Assembly (NCBI GenBank): GCA_044229235.1
Contig: JBGATH010000001.1
Span: forward strand, 141,552 to 205,551
Source of the DNA: UKL13-2 sp044229235
Lineage (GTDB): Bacteria; Pseudomonadota; Gammaproteobacteria; Burkholderiales; Usitatibacteraceae
Length of the DNA stretch: 64,000 bases
Direction: 5' to 3'
Part shown: positions 59,340 to 64,000 of the stretch, in pieces
Layout: the number at the start of each line of letters is the position of its first letter
Numbering within the stretch: the stretch's first letter is position 1
Notes under the pieces: generated by a model
The model's database searches: none
What the model was told of the DNA's origin: nothing
What the model saw: the letters and a program-made list of their open reading frames with translations, nothing else
Position numbers and translations under genes: made by a program

Positions 59340-60713
59340 CTAGGACTTGCCGGTGACGGTTGCCGTGAGCGCGCCGCGGGCAAGGCGCACGGCGAGTGCG
59401 TCGCCGGGTTTTGCATTCGCCGCATCGCGAAGCACCGCGCCCTGGATTTCGACAATGGCATAGCCGCGCTCCAGAACACGTGACGGGTCGAGCAGTTCCA
59501 AAGACCGCCGCGCCTGGTCGATTCGGCTCACCTGCCGGGCAAGAAAAGCGTCACGTGCCAGCAACAGGCGAGCCTCGGCCTGAGCAACCTGGCTGCGGCG
59601 CATGGAAACGTCGGGACAGCACGACTGCAATCGCTGACCCAGCAGCGTGGTTCGATAGCGGACCAACGCGGCGCGGGAAAAGAGTGCCCGCGACAGGCGT
59701 GCATGCAGCGCCCCCAGCCGGTCTTTCTCGCGGGCGATGCGTTGTGTGGGTGATTGCAGACCGCGCTGCGCGTGGTCGACCCGCTGCCGCGCCGCCTCAT
59801 GTTTCCGCAGAAGGTTGCGACGCAACGACGACGACAGGCCAGCCACCAGTGCACGCAAATCGCCGGCGTCAGGCGATGCCATTTCGGCGGCGGCAGTTGG
59901 CGTCGGGGCGCGCCGGTCGGCGACAAAATCGGCGATGGAAAAATCGGTTTCATGCCCGACGCCGGAAACCAGCGGGATGCCGGATTGGTCTTGAAAGCGG
60001 GCGATGGCGCGCGCCACGCTCTCCTCATTGAACGACCACAGGTCCTCAATGCTGCCGCCACCGCGACACAGAATCAGCACATCCACTTCGGCGCGCGCAC
60101 GCGCGGCATCGAGCGCGGCGGCAATGTCGGCCGCCGCAGTCTGGCCCTGCACGGTAGTCGGGTAAATGATCACCGGGATCATCGGCGCGCGTCGCTGCAG
60201 GGTGGTTAGCACGTCACGCAGCGCGGCCGCCTGAAGGGAAGTGACGACGCCGATGGCACGCGGGAAGGGCGGCAGATCGCGTTTGCGCTCGATGGCAAAC
60301 AGGCCTTCCGCCTGAAGTTTGGCTTTCAGTTTCTCGAAGGCCTCGAACAATGCGCCCATGCCGGCACGCCGCATGGTCTCGACGCCGAGCTGGAAATCGC
60401 CGCGCGCCTCGTAAAGTGAGGGCAACGCCCGCACTTCGACCTGCATCCCCGCCTCGGGAAGGAAACCCAGCGCCACCGCGCGATTGCGGAACATGACGCA
60501 GCGCACCTGGGCGTCACGATCCTTGAGGGAGAAATACCAGTGACCGCTGGCCGCGCGGGTAACGTTGGACAACTCGCCGGCGACCCAAAGCAATTCCAGA
60601 TTGGCTTCCAGGATGGAGCGCGCGCGACGATTGAGCTCGGAGACCGAAATGGCGCCACCACGTACGGGCAGGCCAGGAATTTGCGCGGGAAACAGGTCTG
60701 CCGGGCTGGTCAT
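59340..60713 (-). CDS. xseA: Exodeoxyribonuclease VII large subunit
   Basis: Catalytic subunit of exonuclease VII, degrading single-stranded DNA. 457 residues: an N-terminal OB-fold (SVSELNRRARSILEANLELL, VAGELSNV, ASGHWYFSLKDRDAQVRCV), the catalytic domain (GVVTSLQAAALRDVLTTL, CRGGGSIEDLWSFNEE, SGVGHETDFSIADFVADRRAPTPTAAAE split over two blocks), and a long helical C-terminal arm. xseB is not in the window. It is transcribed upstream of dodecin. Confidence 0.96.
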   Translation of the reverse strand: MTSPADLFPAQIPGLPVRGGAISVSELNRRARSILEANLELLWVAGELSNVTRAASGHWYFSLKDRDAQVRCVMFRNRAVALGFLPEAGMQVEVRALPSLYEARGDFQLGVETMRRAGMGALFEAFEKLKAKLQAEGLFAIERKRDLPPFPRAIGVVTSLQAAALRDVLTTLQRRAPMIPVIIYPTTVQGQTAAADIAAALDAARARAEVDVLILCRGGGSIEDLWSFNEESVARAIARFQDQSGIPLVSGVGHETDFSIADFVADRRAPTPTAAAEMASPDAGDLRALVAGLSSSLRRNLLRKHEAARQRVDHAQRGLQSPTQRIAREKDRLGALHARLSRALFSRAALVRYRTTLLGQRLQSCCPDVSMRRSQVAQAEARLLLARDAFLARQVSRIDQARRSLELLDPSRVLERGYAIVEIQGAVLRDAANAKPGDALAVRLARGALTATVTGKS

Positions 60714-61199
60714 GGCGAAATGTTATCACCCGCTCGCATGCCGCCCGAACCTGTGGGAACGGTCAGCATTTGCGGCTGGTTCCGCCCGGGGCATGAAATC
60801 GTAAGTGTTTGAAAAATATGGGAGTAGTTTGCGGTCATTTTTTGAGCGTTTCGGAAAATTACGTTACGCTTTCATGACTTAGCGACGCTCGCGGACGAGA
60901 ACCCACAGAGTTATCCACAGCGTCTGTGGATGAAATTGCCGGGACGGATCGAACCGATGGTTTCCGGGTAGCCAAAGCCATCAGATGTCCCGTTCGCGCA
61001 GCCTGATCTGGCGCTGCCGCGGTCACCGATGATCGGTATCGGCGTTAACCGGACAGCAACAATCGACCCGTGCGCGCAGGCGCGCGGACTTGTGGAGCGT
61101 GCTCCGCATAGGCTAAAGTGCGGGCACCGCAATCGACGCTGGCGGCGACACTTCCTCGTCGTGCCGAAGATTGCGCCTACTTATTCACGGAGTCCTCGT
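60714..61199. other. Intergenic region between xseA and exbB
   Basis: About 490 bases between divergent genes. No convincing gene. It holds a perfect DnaA box (separately listed), a nearby inverted near-match TGTGGATGA, and A/T-rich stretches around 60800-60870 (for example GTGTTTGAAAAATATGGG) that could carry promoters. An open frame runs into exbB from 61029 but lacks a credible start. Confidence 0.5.
60911..60919 (+). promoter_or_regulatory. DnaA box
   Basis: TTATCCACA matches the consensus TTATNCACA perfectly; 10 bases further TGTGGATGA is a near-match (one mismatch) on the other strand. Only this pair was noticed, with no dnaA, dnaN or gidA nearby, so it is more likely a titration or regulatory site than an origin. 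Confidence 0.5.
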
Positions 61200-61805
61200 T
61201 TGCTCTCGCTCATTCAAGCGGCCGGCTGGCCGATCTGGTTCATCATTCTTTGCTCGGTTGTCAGCGTCGCCATCATTGGCGAGCGCTTTTGGACGCTGCG
61301 CCGCTCTGCTGTCCTCCCCGCCAGCCTGTTTGCCGACACGGTGCAGGCCTACCGCGCCCAGGGGCCTTCCGCCGAACTGATTGCCAATCTGAGCGAAAAC
61401 TCGTTTCTTGGCCGGGTATTCGCGGCCGGCATCGCCAATGTCAAGAGCTCACGCGATGTGATGAAGGAATCGATGGAAGAATCCGGCCGCGCGGTAATGG
61501 TCGAGATGGAGCGATTCCTGACCGGGCTGGGCACGATTGCGACGGTGGCGCCGCTGCTTGGACTGTTCGGCACGGTGGTCGGCATGATCGAGATTTTCGG
61601 TGCCAATACGGCCCAGGGCCAGAACCCGGCGCAACTGGCGCACGGTATTTCCGTGGCGCTGTACAACACGGCCGCCGGTATTGCCGTCGCCGTGCCGTCG
61701 CTGATCTTTTACCGGCATCTGCGCAGCAAGGTCGACGTGATGATCGTCGACATGGAGCAGCAGGGCATCAAGCTGGTGGAGACCATTCACGGGGATCGCG
61801 CGTGA
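61200..61805 (+). CDS. exbB: ExbB/TolQ-family proton channel protein
   Basis: Inner-membrane motor protein (with ExbD) that drives TonB- or Tol-linked outer membrane processes. 201 residues, TTG start seven bases after CGGAG. A first membrane helix WPIWFIILCSVVSVAIIGER follows the start; the MotA/TolQ/ExbB domain has TGLGTIATVAPLLGLFGTVV and NTAAGIAVAVPSLIFYR. GTGA overlap with exbD. In betaproteobacteria this pair precedes lpxK; no tonB is seen, so the partner is undetermined. Confidence 0.92.
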   Translation: MLSLIQAAGWPIWFIILCSVVSVAIIGERFWTLRRSAVLPASLFADTVQAYRAQGPSAELIANLSENSFLGRVFAAGIANVKSSRDVMKESMEESGRAVMVEMERFLTGLGTIATVAPLLGLFGTVVGMIEIFGANTAQGQNPAQLAHGISVALYNTAAGIAVAVPSLIFYRHLRSKVDVMIVDMEQQGIKLVETIHGDRA

Positions 61806-62230
61806 ATTTCAAGCGAGGCCGGTCGCGGGAAGAACCCGAGATCAACTTCATTCCGCTGATCGACCTGTTGCTGGTCATCCTCATCTTCCTGATGGTGACG
61901 ACGACCTACTCGAAGTACAACGAGTTGCAGATCAACCTGCCCGAAGCGTCAGCGGAAAAGTCGCCGGATCGTCCGCAGGTGATCAACATCGGTGTCGATG
62001 CGAACGGCAAGTACGCCATCAACAACACGCCGGTGGTGTTCACCAGTGTCGACGCGTTTTCCGGGCTGCTTCGCCAGGCGGCCTCTGCGGCAGGCATGAA
62101 GGACCCGGTGATTGCCATTGGCGCCGATGCGGGCGCCACCCATCAGGCCGTGGTCAATGTGATGGAGGCCTCGCGCCTCGTCGGGTTCACCAAGATCTCG
62201 TTCACCACGCAGGCCAAAGCGTCCCGGTAA
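61802..62230 (+). CDS. exbD: ExbD/TolR-family protein
   Basis: 142 residues, GTG start. One membrane helix (INFIPLIDLLLVILIFLMVT) contains the essential aspartate in PLIDLLLV; the periplasmic C-terminal domain shows VVNVMEASRLVGFTKISFTT. It should form the stator with the preceding ExbB. Eleven bases before lpxK. Confidence 0.92.
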   Translation: MNFKRGRSREEPEINFIPLIDLLLVILIFLMVTTTYSKYNELQINLPEASAEKSPDRPQVINIGVDANGKYAINNTPVVFTSVDAFSGLLRQAASAAGMKDPVIAIGADAGATHQAVVNVMEASRLVGFTKISFTTQAKASR

Positions 62231-62240
62231 TCCGCGAACC

Positions 62241-63293
62241 ATGCAAGCATGGTTTCTGCGCCAGTGGCAACACAACAGTCCCTGGCAGTTGCTGCTCCGC
62301 CCGCTGTCGTGGCTGTTCCGGTTGCTGGTTGCAATCCGGCGTGGGTTGTTTCATTCAGGATTGCTGGCCTCCCATCGCCTGCCGGTGGCAACCGTCGTGG
62401 TCGGCAACATCAGCGTAGGCGGCACCGGCAAGACCCCGCTGGTGCTGGCCATTGTCGAGCGGCTCACCCGTGCCGGCAGGCGATGCGGCATCGTTATCCG
62501 CGGCTATGTACCGCGCGGCGCGCCCGATCATTCCGGCTTCGTCATTCATGTCCTTCCGCGCAAGGCCGAAGCGCCACAAGCCGGCGATGAAGCCATCCTG
62601 CTTGCCAATCGCTCCGGTGTTCCGGTTTACGCAGGGCGCGACCGCGTCGAAGCCGGGCGCACCCTGTTGAGAAATCATCCCGAGGTCGACACCGTGGTGT
62701 GCGACGACGGCCTGCAGCACTACGCGCTGGCCCGGGACATCGAGATCGCCGTGATCGATGTGGCGCGCGGTTTTGGCAATGGCGCAATGTTGCCCGCAGG
62801 CCCGCTGCGCGAACCGGTATCGCGGCTTGCTTCGGTCAATGCGATCGTGCTGCACAGCAGCGCGTCGAATGCGGTTGGCACCGGCGATGTCCCGCTGGCC
62901 GAGGGCGTGCCGCAGATCACGATGCGGCTGGGAAACGAGGCCTTTGTCCAGTTGCAGGGAAACCAGGACCAGACAGTCGCGCAGATGCTGGCCCAATCAG
63001 CCGGCCGGCGCATCGTCGCGCTGGCCGGCACCGGTCATCCCCAGCGATTCTTCGATCACCTTGCCAGGCTCGGTTTTTCCCTGGACGCCACACGGGCCTT
63101 TCCGGATCATCATCCCTTCAAGGCGGCCGATATTGCGGCCATCGACGCGGATATCGTACTGATGACGGAAAAGGACGCGGTAAAATGCCAGAAGTTTGCC
63201 GACACGCGGCTGTGGTTCATGCGCGTGGATGCGCTGGTCCCCGAAACGCTGGGCGATCTTTTGCTGGAACGCTTGTTCAACTTGGGAAGATAG
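62241..63293 (+). CDS. lpxK: Tetraacyldisaccharide 4'-kinase LpxK
   Basis: Inner-membrane kinase that phosphorylates the 4' position of lipid A disaccharide, after LpxB. 350 residues: an N-terminal helix (WFLRQWQHNSPWQLLLRPLS), Walker A VVGNISVGGTGKTPLVLAIV, VVCDDGLQHYALARDIEIAV and VLMTEKDAVKC. Supplies another lipid A step in this window, lying with Trm112 and kdsB, a typical betaproteobacterial set. Confidence 0.96.
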   Translation: MQAWFLRQWQHNSPWQLLLRPLSWLFRLLVAIRRGLFHSGLLASHRLPVATVVVGNISVGGTGKTPLVLAIVERLTRAGRRCGIVIRGYVPRGAPDHSGFVIHVLPRKAEAPQAGDEAILLANRSGVPVYAGRDRVEAGRTLLRNHPEVDTVVCDDGLQHYALARDIEIAVIDVARGFGNGAMLPAGPLREPVSRLASVNAIVLHSSASNAVGTGDVPLAEGVPQITMRLGNEAFVQLQGNQDQTVAQMLAQSAGRRIVALAGTGHPQRFFDHLARLGFSLDATRAFPDHHPFKAADIAAIDADIVLMTEKDAVKCQKFADTRLWFMRVDALVPETLGDLLLERLFNLGR

Positions 63294-63295
63294 GT

Positions 63296-63484
63296 ATGTC
63301 GCTCGATCCAAAACTTCTGGAAATACTGGTTTGCCCCGTCACCAAAGGGCCGCTGACCATGTCCGCCGACAAGTCCGAGCTTATTTCGTACGCCGCGCGG
63401 CTGGCCTACCCGATTCGTGACGGCATCCCGGTGATGCTGGTCGATGAGGCGCGCGAACTGCGGGCCGAAGAGGTGAGGAGCTAG
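63296..63484 (+). CDS. Trm112/YcaR-family protein
   Basis: 62-residue protein of the Trm112 (UPF0434) family, starting DPKLLEILVCPVTKGPL with later RLAYPIRDGIPVMLVDEARE. The first CxxC of zinc-binding homologues reads CPVT here, so zinc binding is likely lost, as in many related proteins. Eukaryotic Trm112 activates methyltransferases; the bacterial role is unclear. It lies between lpxK and kdsB, the usual place. Confidence 0.88.
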   Translation: MSLDPKLLEILVCPVTKGPLTMSADKSELISYAARLAYPIRDGIPVMLVDEARELRAEEVRS

Positions 63485-63550
63485 CGGCGACTGCTCACGA
63501 GCCCCGGAACTCCCGCAGAACGTCTATCGACTCGCGAGCAGCCGCAAGCC

Positions 63551-64000
63551 ATGCAATTTCATGTTGTCATTCCGGCGCGGCATGCGTCGACGCGGCTTCC
63601 GGGCAAACCGCTTGCCGATATCGCCGGCAAGCCCATGATCGTGCGTGTTGCGGAGCAGGCGGCAAAGTGCGGTGCCGCCGAAGTTATCATTGCCACTGAC
63701 CACGCCGAGGTAATGACTGCGGCCGACGCGCATGGCTGGCGTGCGCTGATGACCCGCAGCGACCATCCGGCCGGGACCGACCGGATTGCCGAGGTCGCGG
63801 CGCGCCTGGAATGGGCTGACGACACGATAGTCGTCAATGTTCAAGGTGACGAACCGCTCATCGATCCGCAATTGATCGTCGCCGTGGCAGGGGCGCTGGC
63901 GGCTCATCCCCAGGCGGCCATTGCCACGGCCGCGCACCCGATCACTGATGCGGCCGAGTTTTTCAACCCCAATGTGGTGAAGGTGGTTTGCGACGGCCAA
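63551..64000 (+). CDS. kdsB: 3-deoxy-manno-octulosonate cytidylyltransferase, 3' truncated
   Basis: CMP-KDO synthetase, activating KDO with CTP for LPS core assembly. The frame is open to the window end; 150 codons are present of the usual 250 or so. Translation gives MQFHVVIPARHASTRLPGKP, then IIATDHAEV, RSDHPAGTDRIAEV and VVNVQGDEPLIDP, all KdsB signatures. It uses CTP from pyrG and KDO made via kdsA. A possible AAGCC lies before the ATG, with no strong ribosome site. Confidence 0.95.
   Translation, partial: MQFHVVIPARHASTRLPGKPLADIAGKPMIVRVAEQAAKCGAAEVIIATDHAEVMTAADAHGWRALMTRSDHPAGTDRIAEVAARLEWADDTIVVNVQGDEPLIDPQLIVAVAGALAAHPQAAIATAAHPITDAAEFFNPNVVKVVCDGQ

Noticed and set aside
60714..61199. 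Chromosome replication origin
   Set aside because: One perfect DnaA box and one near-match only, and none of the usual origin genes nearby.

Overview
The window is a contiguous piece of a high-GC Gram-negative chromosome. The cell-envelope genes (bamA, skp, the lpx genes, kdsA/kdsB), the order pyrG-kdsA-eno-ftsB, the ppsR/ppsA pair, and exbB-exbD-lpxK-Trm112-kdsB all point to a betaproteobacterium. I cannot name the genus. Coding density is high, most genes are abutting or overlap by ATGA/GTGA, and no tRNA, rRNA, CRISPR array, intact transposase or prophage was seen.

Layout. (1) 1-9.3 kb: an envelope operon, dxr (5' truncated by the window)-rseP-bamA-skp-lpxD-fabZ-lpxA-lpxB-rnhB, followed by an SpoU-type rRNA methyltransferase and a YhhQ queuosine-precursor transporter. 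(2) 11-19.3 kb: a DUF2007 protein, a GDSL autotransporter esterase, divergent ppsR/ppsA, elaA, pcp, and a single-chain SCOT. (3) 19.4-28.6 kb: acetoacetyl-CoA synthetase, two convergent cation-efflux genes, a DUF4743 Nudix hydrolase, dadA, threonine dehydratase, a small exported protein, and a TerC-family gene preceded by a yybP-ykoY manganese riboswitch. (4) 28.9-33 kb: pckG, then mtnA with a class II aldolase gene (a DHAP-shunt type pair). (5) 33-39 kb: pyrG-kdsA-eno-ftsB, mmcQ/yjbR, marC, greB. (6) 39-40.6 kb: about 1.6 kb with no convincing gene, probably decayed. (7) 40.6-44.1 kb: a phnDCEE-type ABC importer. (8) 44.2-50.3 kb: TraB/GumN protein, an acetolactate-synthase-like TPP enzyme, htpG, a tiny lipoprotein, a YkgJ-type protein. 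(9) 50.3-60.7 kb: queG, tsaE, amiC, a GGDEF-EAL protein, mutL, miaA, dodecin, xseA. (10) 61.2-64 kb: exbB-exbD-lpxK-Trm112-kdsB (3' truncated by the window).

Themes. Lipid A, KDO and outer-membrane assembly are represented at both ends and in the middle. Central metabolism leans to gluconeogenesis and C4 acid/ketone use (ppsA, ppsR, pckG, eno, SCOT, acetoacetyl-CoA synthetase, an ALS-like enzyme). tRNA modification appears as queG, yhhQ, miaA, tsaE and Trm112.

The most unusual thing in the window is a dispersed family of about 60-70 bp palindromic elements, with at least four good and two partial copies. One copy sits inside mtnA and is read through in frame, adding roughly 26 residues to the protein. 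This resembles the behaviour of Rickettsia palindromic elements and appears to be a small mobile repeat family of this lineage.
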